A stretch of 64,000 nt of DNA, taken from the NCBI GenBank assembly GCA_027405735.1, contig JAPEHQ010000009.1:558001-622000 (forward strand), given 5' to 3'. Within the stretch, counting starts at the first letter, position 1. Every line of letters starts with the position of its first letter. The stretch comes from Mucor racemosus. Taxonomy: Eukaryota; Mucoromycota; Mucoromycetes; Mucorales; Mucoraceae. The notes beneath the pieces are model-generated. The model saw only the letters and a list, made by a program, of their open reading frames with translations. It did no database searches and was not told where the DNA came from. A program made the position numbers and the translations under genes. Below are positions 48,756-59,796 of the stretch, piece after piece.

Positions 48756-49823
48756 CTACTTTAACATGACCTTGACATTCACTTCCTGTACTGCACACCC
48801 CATATATTGTTTATCAAGAACGTCTATAACAACGTTATTATTATCTGTTTCCATTGCCTCACGAATAACATCGACGCTATCATCTTCATGAAGCGTAAAT
48901 TCCATTTCATAATAGGGTACGGAGTTGAGCAGTTCAAGTTCTCGAGGGAAATCACCCATTTCTTCAGCAAAATCTGGTGGACCATCCGGGGATTCATAGA
49001 TAATTTTTTCAACATTTGGATATTTAGCCAAGCAGTATTCAAGCAAGATAGGCGATTCGCCTGGATCAATATATAGCACCAATGACTTGAGGCCCTCGAA
49101 TTGCTTAATCTTGTTCCTACCAAAGCATTCTTCTAAAGAATCACATTGAATTGCAGCTACAGATATACGCAAATGTTTTAAATGGGGACAATTATCCAAG
49201 GTTTTCTCAACATCTTTAAGGCTATGATCATAGTACATTTGTAGATCAAGACAATTCAATTTTTTAAATTCGCGCAGTTCTAAAGCAAAGTCTACAGCCA
49301 ATTCACTGCTGTCCTCTTCACCTAGCTGGCTATCTGTGAATTGTAAATCCATTCTCTGCAAAGATTCTTTAAACAGGCTGAGGGTTCCCAAGTATGTTTC
49401 TGTAGCAAAGCGATTATTGGACACGTATCTGAGTTTGTTGAAATCTTCGGTTGAATTTAGGACAATTTCACTGATCAATTTATAACCAATGTCCTTATCA
49501 GAGAGCACCTCCCCCGTCAAGACTTCCAAATTTGGTGTAAAGCATTTCTTTAATATATCCTCCAAAAGAACCTTATTACAGGCTGAATTCAAACTGAGGT
49601 GTTTAATTAGTTTTCCTCTTGCTGGTTTTCTTCTCAAATGTCTACAAAGCTTACATAGCATATTGTCATTCTTTATTTCTATGTCTTTGCTAAACATGGC
49701 GGATTCAGCAGGATAATCCCAGCTTTTGTGGACTAATCTACATTCTCCAAGTTGCTTAACACTGTTAATACATTGTAATATTCTGTTTAAAATCTCGGCT
49801 GGTATTGCGTTCCAAGGTGCCAT
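48756..49823 (-). CDS. F-box / leucine-rich-repeat protein, 355 aa
   Basis: A single exon. The N-terminus WNAIPAEILNRILQCINSVK with LVHKSWDYPAE is an F-box (residues 3-45), which docks Skp1 in SCF ubiquitin ligases. The rest has weak leucine-rich repeats (NLEVLTGEVL, LKHLRISVAA, LKSLVLYID, VEKIIYES), the substrate-binding part. Such single-exon F-box/LRR genes are abundant in Mucoromycota. The substrate cannot be told. It is followed upstream by a poly-A-rich 5' region. Confidence 0.87.
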   Translation of the reverse strand: MAPWNAIPAEILNRILQCINSVKQLGECRLVHKSWDYPAESAMFSKDIEIKNDNMLCKLCRHLRRKPARGKLIKHLSLNSACNKVLLEDILKKCFTPNLEVLTGEVLSDKDIGYKLISEIVLNSTEDFNKLRYVSNNRFATETYLGTLSLFKESLQRMDLQFTDSQLGEEDSSELAVDFALELREFKKLNCLDLQMYYDHSLKDVEKTLDNCPHLKHLRISVAAIQCDSLEECFGRNKIKQFEGLKSLVLYIDPGESPILLEYCLAKYPNVEKIIYESPDGPPDFAEEMGDFPRELELLNSVPYYEMEFTLHEDDSVDVIREAMETDNNNVVIDVLDKQYMGCAVQEVNVKVMLK

Positions 49824-50960
49824 GCTAGCGGTTTTTGTTTTAAAAATGGAAAAAAAAAGAAGAGTTGAAGAATAATGCAGAACAATCTCCGTAGTATATA
49901 TGATTCAACTACAAACACTCGAAAATATACTGGGTAGGTTTTATTGAAATCTTTTAATGCAAATAAGGCTCAAACTTTATATTATTTACTCTTCTTGGAT
50001 GGTTCATACTATGAAATCGTTTTAAACCAAACAAAAGCATGCGAGTTTCGCACGAAAACGCACAATGAAATGCCCATGCTACATCGAACACCACTAAAAT
50101 CAACACTTTAAATAACACATTTTGTGGCGCACAAGCAATATTGAGCGCTCAAAAGCATACCAAACGATTGCCCTTGTTTATTAGATGTAGCATATTGCTT
50201 ATTTTTCATTTTCTTTAGATCAAAACTTCAGTTCAATTTTTCCCTTATCATACCTTGCGCAAAATCTCAAATTTTGTAAAACTGGATTTTTAATGAAAAT
50301 AAATTTTTTTACTATGGTAAATATTAGTACAAAAGGACCGTAGAAACAATCCCTTTCATTTGCCACTGTTTCTGACATTATTAAATACCAAAGACTTTGA
50401 CATTTGCCCAAAATACAAAAAAACTCAGTTTTTGGTAAATTGCTCAATTTTTTGTGAATAAAAATACAAAATAAAAAATATGGGCATAATTAACACAACA
50501 AGTCTGCATTATTTTAAATAACACATATTTAACGTTTATTATAAATTTTGTATTTCAATAACTCTTTAAAGAAACAGATTTTTCGAAATTTGTCGATCAG
50601 AAATCATATTTAAACCCCGCCAGAACTGTATTTTTTTATATAGAAACCTTAATTTTTATGTTTAATGCCTCTAATTTCTATACCTGATGCCTCTAATGGA
50701 CAACTTGATTCGACTTTATACTAGATATATAAATAACTAACAGATAAATGTACGCATCGGTCTTGAAAAAAATTCATTATCGAAAAACAAAAAGACTCCT
50801 GAAAAACAGAAACCCAAGAATAAAAAAAGTGCATGCACACCACACTGTATGATTAAAATTAATGTTCTCCTTGATAGTAATGTTTGGCTTTTGAGTAAAC
50901 GTTTTTATTCTTTTTTTATTCCTTTTTTTATTCCCTTTTTTTTTTGTGAATTTAATCAAA
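49824..50960. other. Intergenic; upstream region of the small secreted peptide gene
   Basis: AT-rich. ATATATAAATAAC near 50,722 is a plausible TATA box about 235 bp upstream of the peptide ATG. A long pyrimidine tract (50,900-50,945) precedes the start, as in many highly expressed fungal genes. No other gene seen. Confidence 0.4.
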
Positions 50961-51149
50961 ATGCATCTTCAAATCAAAACCTGTATCATTGCCCTCGTTC
51001 TTTTTACATTATTTATAACTCAAACCAGTCAGCAAGCTTGCTTCGGACCATTGAAACCATGTGGATATAGAAACGCTCTATTTGGTTGTTGCTCTGGATT
51101 GATCTGTCTTACTGATATCTGCGTACCAGCTTCGATAGCCGAACAATAA
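50961..51149 (+). CDS. Small secreted six-cysteine peptide, knottin-like pattern, 62 aa
   Basis: The ATG at 50,961 starts a classic signal peptide (MHLQIKTC then IIALVLFTLFI, probable cleavage near TSQQ-A). The mature part of about 37 residues has cysteines spaced C-x6-C-x8-CC-x4-C-x4-C. That is the framework of inhibitor cystine knot peptides known from plant antimicrobial peptides and arthropod and cone-snail toxins. AATAAAAACG follows the stop as a polyadenylation signal. Function is not known; antimicrobial defence or signalling are possible. The pattern is seen directly; the disulfide connectivity and fold are inference. Confidence 0.65.
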   Translation: MHLQIKTCIIALVLFTLFITQTSQQACFGPLKPCGYRNALFGCCSGLICLTDICVPASIAEQ

Positions 51150-51954
51150 ATTAATTGCATTTATTAATGATGTTTTTGTAAAACGATTGATATAAAAATA
51201 AAAACGATACAATTTACTCGAGTACGCACAAAAAAACAGCTTCTATTAATAGAGTTCGTGTTTACAGTAAATACAAAACATGAGACTAAACTGGTCATAA
51301 CTTATTGAATATTCAAGATGTGGTTTCTGATGTTCCTGAGCACTTCTAAAACTGTATTTGCGCATCAATTTCAAGCAATTGCAAGCAATTGTTTTATCAT
51401 GATTCATTGCAAATTCAATATCCTCCATTACTAAAGTGTTACAAAAATGTGGTACTGCGATTTGTCATTAACTTGTGCATTTAATGTACATACATGGTAA
51501 TATTTTATCGAAAAGATGTCCTATATATCGACCGAAAAATCCTATTGTAATAGTGCAATCTCACAAGCCATCCCTTCATCTCGTGTATCATGTAAACAGC
51601 CAGGCAATTATGGCATTAAGATTTTGCCAAGATAAACTTCTATTTAAGGTATTTCATTAATACTCAACGGAAGAAATGCAGAAAAGCCTATTTCCTTGTG
51701 CTCTCTTGTCTTGTCAAATACATATTTGGGCGAGCGACATAAATGAAATCAAGAGACATTTATTCAAAGCTATGAGAGATTTTTAATATTTCCATAATAG
51801 GATAAATATTCCATATTGAACTCTATTGAGTTTGTACATCAGTAACACATTGGATAAATATAATACATAAAGTTTTATTATTACAACTAATCAATAGTGT
51901 TGCGGAGAGAAAGGACTATATTACAGAAAATCTACGATTATTACTATTAAACTA
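51150..51954. other. intergenic, no gene seen
   Basis: Convergent 3' ends of the peptide gene and the fucosyltransferase-like gene; nothing further recognised. Confidence 0.4.
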
Positions 51955-53617
51955 CTAAACTTTCATCGGCTGTTTCTTCATATCAAATGTTTCCACAGGC
52001 AAAATGATATTATTATCATCATCATGTTTGAATGCCTTTTTTCTGCTATTTGATATACGACTAGTAAAACTACTTGATTTAGCACAAACACCGGGACGAC
52101 CAGCAAAGAACCATTGCGCATTCATGGCAATTAATTTATCTACAATACCAAGCACACTACGATCAGCAGGCAATCCATCATCTGAATTTGCATCAATAGG
52201 TAAAATATGCCAATTTTCATTTGGTAATTCATCATAAGGTATTTTGTTGTTATTAACGGATGTTAATGAAATGTTCAAATGTTGATACAAGTATTCAATG
52301 GCTTGATGATGTTCTGGTTTTACTTGCTTTACTTGAAACGAGTTTGATTCAGGTCTTGCTCCAGTTGCATTTAATAAATGAGGATAATCAGTTAATAAAA
52401 ATACATTGGGGTACTTTTGTTCGTTATTTGGTAGCGGTAGGTGTTGAACTTTATCGATAAGATCCATTGCACAGGGTAATAAATTTGATACAGGTTCTAG
52501 CCTTTCCATCCTCCAATGAATGGCCATGTATGGCTTTAATTGATTAGATATTTGGTTTGCTACATCAACCCATTTTTGACTGTAAGGTAAAGGCTCTTGG
52601 GCATCATGATCATGGATGAATTTGTATCTGTTTGTTTTGTATCGTTTTAGTTGTCTTTTTCTTTTTTTTATAGCGTATATTACAAAATAACACAAACCTT
52701 CTGTCATAGAACAAGTTAATCACATCAACTGGAGGAGAACTGGTATGAACCTTAAAATTTTTTGTTGCTCCGAGAGTAGAGGAGGATGATGAAACTGTTC
52801 CATCGAGGTACTCATATTCTCTAGCTTTATCGCTAAACAGGTTCATCATAATATCGGTGATGTTTATATGACGTTGATCTTGATGATCCTGTAATTGGTA
52901 ACTAACTGTAGGTCTTCCCGAGAAATCAAATGAATCACTAAAGCAGTTTTTGATCTTCTTTAACAATCTTGACTTTCTAGAACCTTGCATGTAAATTTCT
53001 TGTCCAGAAGGAATAATACCAGCATAATGTCTCTCAAGTAGCCATGCTTTAAAGTCTTCCATTGTTATATAATTGAAATGCTTTCTATTTTCATCTAACC
53101 AACTTTGGTCATAGTAAAATGAGAATGGATGTGGTAAACATGCACCCAAATGTGAATTGTAAACATTTGGTAATACAACGGTTCTGCCAACTTTACCAGC
53201 TAAAAATGCCAGTTGTCTGAAATGCAATTGTGCTTTTGATTCTAAAAAAATTGAGATTATCAGTAACCATTTTAAGGTTGATAACAAAACAAACAAACCT
53301 TGCTCAGTGATGGCTATCGGCAATAAGAATCTACATCTATCTTGTCCGCAATATCTTTGGTCAATTTCTTTGTAAATGTCATTTTCTTCTGTTAGATTAG
53401 TGACAGTAGGCACACCATTTGTAAATGATGAAATGTCTGGCCATTTGTAACTGTATTTCACCATAGAAGGATATCTATAGGGTCGGTTTATGGCTTCGCT
53501 AAATATAGGAACCCTTCCCAATGAGTAAATCAATGAAGGTATTAACAAAGTAAATGTAAACGCAACGGCAAACAATGTGTATCTTTTTATGAAATCTTTT
53601 GAACCAAGAAATGTCAT
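51955..53617 (-). CDS. O-fucosyltransferase-like type II membrane protein, 511 aa
   Basis: Exons 53299..53617, 52698..53241 and 51955..52627 (1,536 nt). A short cytoplasmic N-terminus precedes one membrane anchor (about 13-32, YTLFAVAFTFTLLIPSLIYS), giving a lumenal catalytic domain. LHFRQLAFLAGKVGRTVVLP resembles the N-terminal nucleotide-sugar fold of O-fucosyltransferases. YMAIHWRMERLEP (H325, R327) matches the HxR motif that binds GDP-fucose in that family. The C-terminus has VLGIVDKLIAMNAQWFFAGRPG, resembling the last conserved block. Probably acts in ER or Golgi on glycoproteins; donor and acceptor are inferred, not shown. The splice join restores YDRRYKFIHDHDAQ. Confidence 0.75.
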
Positions 53618-55159
53618 TGTATAAAAATAGTGATATAAAAGAAAGAAAGAAAAGAAAAGAAATGTAGGGATCTACGATAAATGACGATCTGTTGGTGGTG
53701 CAATTATTATAATATTGGAACCTTTTTAGACTGGTCTATCGTTACTTGATTAGTCGTAGTATGCCAAGGTGATCTTTTTATTGTGTTACAAAGTAAAAAT
53801 AAACCAGCAAATTTGCTTAATTTATGAAAGGGTTAAACGGATAGTTCAGTTTTATATAAATAGCATTTTTGTCGGATATCATGCTGATATGATATCTATA
53901 TATATTGTCTCACTGCATTGATGCTTTGTATATTATATAGACACGTTATATTATGTATCTTGAACCAAAACTTTTAGTATGACATAATTTGGTGCTATAA
54001 GAAATTAATTTCAGTTACCGTAGCATGGGGCTTTATATTTTCTCGCTGTATCTACGGTTCTAAAAGGAGATCATTTAGTAAATTAACCATATATATATAT
54101 TTATTGTAATTACATTTATAATTAAGATGATCACTTTCTACCAATCAAGTTGAACATTACACAAAAAAGAAGCATTTTTCAGGTATACAAAAAAAAAAAA
54201 AAAAAACGTCAACGCATACATTTATAAACGGGATTATCAAAACAAGCGAAACAGAAATTGGCTTCGGCTTTGCTTTTCTTTTCTTTTGAAAAAAAAAAAC
54301 AAGGCTGTTAATAATTGTGTTTTTGTTATTTCACATTAAACGACAGATTCGATAGTGATAGGTGGCTTTATATATAGCTCTCTTGTATACATTACTATGC
54401 ATTGCATGTGCCACATGGAATGTATTTATGTCAGAACAGCCGAGGCTAGGTATAGCTTAACTCCTTTAAAAAGTTATTGTGACCCATTTACAAAGGAATA
54501 CTCCATTTGCTTGGTTTCAGTTTACGTATCTCAATGCGGCAAGTGTCAATTAAAGGGATATTCTCAAATACTTCTCAAAGAACTATTGCTTTATGAAATC
54601 TTTCTTTTATATTTTTCTATATTCAATATTTTAAATAATGTCGAGCACTAAAAATATATATTATATATTACATATATTGTGTTGACATTCATATCACACA
54701 ATTGCAAATGGGTGTTACTGAGCCATTTTTAGACTTCTCTCCTCTTCAAAATGCTAAACCTAAACACTAACATTTATTTTAACTGTGTTTACAGACTTTT
54801 CAATCATCAAAACTAATATACAGAGTATTTATTTTGAAGCGCTGTGTTTTAATGACACCATTCAAGAAAGATCGTTCGCTGTGCACAGATAGAGTTCTGT
54901 AATCCACTGAAGCTTTTTAATATAGGGACTATTAACTTAAGAATATGCTTTCAATAAATGCAACAGACTTTTTTTTATTTTAAACGACCCATAAAAAGTT
55001 GGGTGAAATAATCCTCTAAATATATATACTACAAATGGTACTTTTTAAAAGAGGGGACAGGCCAATCAAAATTGTCAGAATTTTCATTGAAAAAGGACTC
55101 ATTCATATCTGTTACATTAAATAAACACCATAAAATCATACATTTTTCGACTAAAGAGA
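53618..55159. other. intergenic, no gene seen
   Basis: Upstream of the fucosyltransferase-like gene. It contains A runs at 54,188-54,206 and 54,290. The ORF at 54,355-54,651 has no family support and looks like chance. Confidence 0.4.
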
Positions 55160-56390
55160 CAGTAATTGAGCGTAACGAGATAGAGCTGTCAGGCATATAA
55201 TATATTCATTAAAAACATTGCAAAAGCGAGTCCACAGAGCGACGCCATCATCGAGTGTAGCGAGATTATACATCTATCATATATAATATGTTAATTATTC
55301 AAGAAAAAGCTCACAAAAAAAAAGATCTCACAGGGCGATGTCTTTGCCGTAATTGAGAATAGCGAGATTAAACGGCTATTTATAATATCAAATCATAATA
55401 CACATTGCAAAAATGAGCGCAGCGAGATCAAAAGACAATTAATATAAGCATTTATCGTAAAAAAAAATCACAGAAACGAGCGTAGTGAGACAAAACATAC
55501 ACTGTATGAAACAAATTAATTACAGATAAAATGCAGGAGGATAGTGACATCAAACGGTTATAGCAAAAACAAGCGTAGCGAGACTAAAAAGCTATTGTAT
55601 ACAACAAATTACAATATAAAAAAATCCCCCCAGGGCGACACTGTAAGTGAGCGTAACGATATTAAACTACTAGCTTTCTTATACTATGATATATCCAAGT
55701 TTTAAATAAAAAAGTATTTTTTTTCAACTTTTTCTTGTATTCAATCATGTACGGTCTGAAAATTCAGTTTTTGTAGCGGACATTTTCGGGACTCATTTCA
55801 TCCTTACCAACACTCATGATTTTCATCAAAAAACAGAAAAATCAAATTTTGATACCAAAATCAACGTTTAAATATACTACATTGTGAGAGAAACTTGTAG
55901 CCATAGCTAATACACATTTTACAAAAGCTTAATATTAAATGTTAAGTAATAAAAATTTGTAGTTTTGGCCCAAAAACGGTTTTTTGATTAAAGGATTTTC
56001 ATGTAATATTTTGCAATGAAAATGTTTGTTATTTTTTATTGAGCAAATAGAGCGCTAAATTCTGTATATGTGTATATTTTTTGTTTTCATAATTGGTAGT
56101 ATAATTAACCCTTAATTTGCAAATTCAGAAAAAAAAAATTAAAAAATGTCAAATTTGATGATCTGGACAAGAATAATTTTTGATATTAATATTCCGCTTA
56201 TAAGCCTTGTAAGTCTTAAAAATAAGAGATTTTATAATACTTGAGAACTTTTTCAAAAATTTGCGATGCTGTACCCACTTGATTCAAGCTTATTACTGTA
56301 AACCGTTATACATGCGAATATTGTGTGGTAGTTTATTTGATGATAATATAATCTTACTTTATAGTTAATGCGCTAGAGGTAATTTACATT
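55160..56390 (-). repeat. Repeat family G, copy 4, with degenerate internal array
   Basis: Reverse-orientation copy of the family (landmark GGCCCAAAAACGGTTTTTTG near 55,970; GAGCAAATAGAGCGCTAAAT near 56,041). Its outer part, 55,160-55,680, is expanded into a degenerate array of GAGCGTAGCGAGA units absent from the other copies apart from a single unit each. Confidence 0.8.
55165..55680 (+). repeat. Seven-unit degenerate array, consensus GAGCGTAGCGAGATTAAACG
   Basis: Units begin near 55,170, 55,253, 55,357, 55,414, 55,479, 55,570 and 55,651, each GAGYGTARCGAGA-like followed by TAAACGGCTA-like sequence. Spacing is irregular, 57-104 bp. Some are preceded by AGGGCGACG-like text. Confidence 0.65.
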
Positions 56391-56399
56391 AAATTTTAG

Positions 56400-56545
56400 G
56401 TTTAACCTTCCAACATCATAAACATAAACATGGCCATCACTGGGACCTATTGCCACCTTTTTACCCTCTTTGCCCCAAGCCAATTTATTCAATTCTTTAC
56501 CAGAACAAACTTACTTTTGGTCTATGAAAATTGATTTATTAGTGA
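56400..56545 (-). pseudogene. Second dynein-intermediate-chain-like exon fragment
   Basis: The minus strand reads SGKELNKLAWGKEGKKVAIG, then PSDGHVYVYDVGRLN. It is the same last WD repeat as at 31,190-31,335 but with different substitutions, and the upstream part is out of frame. It directly follows family G as in copy 2. Confidence 0.7.
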
Positions 56546-56811
56546 AATTAATTATTAATAACAAGCTAATAAATAATAATTATGGTGTACATTTGATAGT
56601 TGATAGTGATATACAAGACAACATCTTGTTTTCCTCTTCTTAGCTGTTGGCCACTAAATAGAAATAAATGCTTTTCAGAACCTAAATAGACTAACATGAA
56701 TTTATCCATTCATTCAAATCAAGTCAATACTATATACACTTTTATAATCACCAATTTCTCTGCAGGTAGATATCGATTTTAGACCACAAAAACATTGATT
56801 ATAACGTAGCG

Positions 56812-57203
56812 TGATATATCATAAGTTTACCCAGATGTAGAAATCCAGGAACAACTATTGAAATCCAACATGGCATGACATTTAGTAACTCATACTAAAT
56901 GTCATACATAACCACTAGCATTAACAGCGACTATCAGGAACATTCAGGAACAATCCGTAGCAATGAAACATAAGCAATCCTACATCTTATTCAAATGATA
57001 CAATCACAGATTCCCAATTCCACAGATTCCATTGTATATGATTTGTTCCCAAATCATATCAAGTACCTCAATACCCGGCAATTCATTAATAATATTAATA
57101 ATTATATAACCATTTAGAAAACATATAAATACGAAGCATCAATGAATTAATAAAATGTATCTTTTAGCAGAGTATTTTCATATTAGTATCTTTTGATATA
57201 ACA
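56812..57203 (+). mobile_element. Solo LTR-H, 392 bp, with TSD TAGCG
   Basis: TGATATATCATAAGTTTACC to TTTTGATATAACA, flanked by TAGCG at 56,807-56,811 and 57,204-57,208. Near-identical to 35,490-35,881. Confidence 0.9.
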
Positions 57204-57685
57204 TAGCGGATGATGGAACAAAATGAGTAAGCCTTGGATGCTTTTTTTGTTCAAGAAAAAAATTATATCGCGCTCTAACATTAACAGTTAATAATTCATT
57301 TCCAAATAAACAATAGCGAAAACATGTACTTGTTGCAGTGGATTTACATACTAAAAACGCTTGATAAAAATAAAACAACCTAAATTCCAAGTGTCGCTCA
57401 TAAGATATGATGCCACTTGAAATGTAAACAACAATAATAAACAAAAGTTTTAATGGAACACAATAACAAACGCATGCTAAAAATATGAAATACTTTTTTA
57501 AACCATACATGTCGTGTAGATGATGGTAGCACCCTTGATCACGGTGCAATCAATTACACAAATGACATATAGTATATCAAAACAGGATTCTATCCAAATC
57601 AATAATAATAATAAACAAAGATATCAATTTAGTCAACTACTCATCTATATCGAAGTTGCACTATCAATATAAATAAGATTCAAGC

Positions 57686-58871
57686 TGCAGTAAATGACGA
57701 TGTTATTTACTAAAATAAAAAAAAATATAAAAATAAAAGCAGTAGAAATACAATTATAATCAGCTAAAGTTTTTATTACAAAAGATTTCTGAAGAGTTAA
57801 AATAATTGAAAAGTATGAGGGTATTTATAGTGATTTGGAGAACTTGGATACCATCAGACTTGAATGGATATATATTTAGTAATCTTCCAGTTTTGAGTAC
57901 ATTGTTATTGATTTGATATTTTAAGGGGTAAATTGTGTAGAGCATTGACCATAAGGGATTGTATGTCAAGTGTGACAATATCGACCTTTTGGGAAATGGT
58001 TGTTTTGTTTATTTCTATTATATCTATTTTATGTAACCTTGATTTTTAAGGGGTAATTTTTATGTGCTTGAGTCTTATTTATATTGATAGTGCAACTTCG
58101 ATATAGATGAGTAGTTGACTAAATTGATATCTTTGTTTATTATTATTATTGATTTGGATAGAATCCTGTTTTGATATACTATATGTAGTGATATTAAACG
58201 AGCCGAGCCTTTTTTATGCAGCCGAGCTTTTCTCAAGGCTCGTTAAAGTTAGACGAGCTTACAAAAAAGCTCGTTCAACCTCGACGAGCTTTTTTTTGCG
58301 CGTGACTAGAGCTCGTTTACCCCAAACGAGCTTTTTTATGCAGCGACTAAAACTCATCATCTCAATGCGAGCTTTATTTTACCTTTCCAGTGACAAATAT
58401 CTAAAGTAAAGCAAACTTATGAATGTCAATTGACAATTATCTAAAGTAATAATGTCATAGCATTTACTAATTATTATTTAAATTTGAACTTTTTGAAAAG
58501 AAGTCAAAAGCTCGTCTTTCTCAAACGAGCTTTTTAAAAAAAAGTCAAAAACTCGTCTTTGTCAAACGAGCTTTTATTAAAGCTCGGCTCGAGCTCGAGT
58601 GATACAAAGCTCGGCTCGTCTTTTATACTTAACTATATGTCATTTGTGTAATTGATTGCACCGTGATCAAGGGTGCTACCATCATCTACACGACATGTAT
58701 GGTTTAAAAAAGTATTTCATATTTTTAGCATGCGTTTGTTATTGTGTTCCATTAAAACTTTTGTTTATTATTGTTGTTTACATTTCAAGTGGCATCATAT
58801 CTTATGAGCGACACTTGGAATTTAGGTTGTTTTATTTTTATCAAGCGTTTTTAGTATGTAATTCCACTGCA
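57686..58871 (+). mobile_element. Solo LTR-D with TSD CAAGC, carrying a hAT insertion
   Basis: TGCAGTAAATGACGATG to TGTAATTCCACTGCA, flanked by CAAGC at 57,681-57,685 and 58,872-58,876. About 732 bp without the 446-bp hAT element and its TSD. It is the reverse orientation of the LTR-D it landed in. Confidence 0.9.
58186..58631. mobile_element. Non-autonomous hAT element, 446 bp, TSD ACTATATG
   Basis: Inward ends are TAGTGATATTAAACGAGCCG and TAAGTATAAAAGACGAGCCG. ACTATATG flanks at 58,178-58,185 and 58,632-58,639. The empty site is visible at 57,560-57,580 on the other strand. GAGCTCG/AAACGAGC motifs are scattered inside. No transposase; the termini differ from those of the autonomous hAT at 39,753, so another source probably mobilised it. 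Confidence 0.9.
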
Positions 58872-58918
58872 CAAGCATATAAAAACTACCCTTTAAAAAT
58901 CAAGGTTACATAAAATAT

Positions 58919-59210
58919 GATCTATCAGAATTACAACATTCGATATACAGAAGATCTCCGATAAATCTAGCAAATTATATCTATCCAGTAAATGGTTCCT
59001 GTCACCCAGGAACTAATAATGAAACATAACTTATATATAGTAATATTACCACTGAGACATAACATGTTATATCTTCTATGCACATTAATAATAATATCTA
59101 TTGTCATATCTAATGGATCCCTGTCCATTAGATCTTATCACACAATTCCACCAATAACTATATGAACCCATATTTAATTCATTCTGATAAACAGGACTTT
59201 TTACGTTGAT
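58919..59210. other. Unassigned repeat-like AT-rich sequence
   Basis: Lies between truncated LTR-D and the GCTTG-rich tract. Contains a small palindrome, ATCTAATGG...CCATTAGAT, near 59,110. No gene recognised. Confidence 0.35.
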
Positions 59211-59214
59211 TTTA

Positions 59215-59795
59215 ATTTACAAAGTCTCAATAAATCACTTGGGCTCGCTTGAATTGCGCTTTTTTCAGGTTATTACTTGCTTTGGCTTGCTTGATTAAAT
59301 TTGTTTAGCGATTTTCTGCTTGGCGCTCGACGAAAACATTGAAAGCTTGCTTGTATGCTTACTCGAATTGTTTCAAATTGAAATAGGCTTGCTTGTGTGT
59401 AAACCTGCTTGCTTTCCTGCTTTCAAATCAAGTAAGCAAGCATGTAACACAGGGAAAATTTATTCAATTTACGTAATTCTAGCTTTAAAAATGTCAAAAT
59501 GCATCACATTTTGAACCAATATTAGGCTGAAAATATATAGCACCATGCTTGTGCTTGCACTCAGATTTGCTCGCTTGCTTATATGCTCGTACTCGGTTTG
59601 CTTGACTTTTTGAAAAATTGAGTAATTAATGCTTAATTGATGCATTCTTGCTTGCTTTCAAAACTGAGAATGCTCGATATACAACTGCTCGACGAGCCGT
59701 TACTTAGGCTCGGGCTTGCTTGAGTAACTTTCAAATATTTTAGACTCGGAAAATGCTTGCTGAAACTGCTTGCGCTCGCTTGGGCTCGGTCATTT
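59215..59795. repeat. GCTTG/GCTCG-rich tract, possible decayed non-autonomous element
   Basis: Many GCTTGC, GCTCG and CTTGGGCTCG motifs, mostly in one orientation, ending CGAACGCTA where LINE coding sequence resumes. No matching TSD or clear inverted termini, so the class is uncertain. Abrupt start and end against LINE sequence suggest an insertion. Confidence 0.45.
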
Positions 59796-59796
59796 T

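Larger units (their letters stand above)
57334..58918 (-). mobile_element. Truncated LTR-D fragment split by a second LTR-D
   Basis: TGCAGTGGATTTACATAC at 57,334 opens a minus-oriented LTR-D that runs to 57,685 and resumes at 58,877-58,918 (ATATAAAAACTACCC) before being cut short. Compare the intact order at 25,600-25,680. Confidence 0.8.

Noticed and set aside
54355..54651. 98-codon ORF upstream of family G copy 4
   Set aside because: No signal peptide, domain or conservation visible; AT-rich chance ORF.
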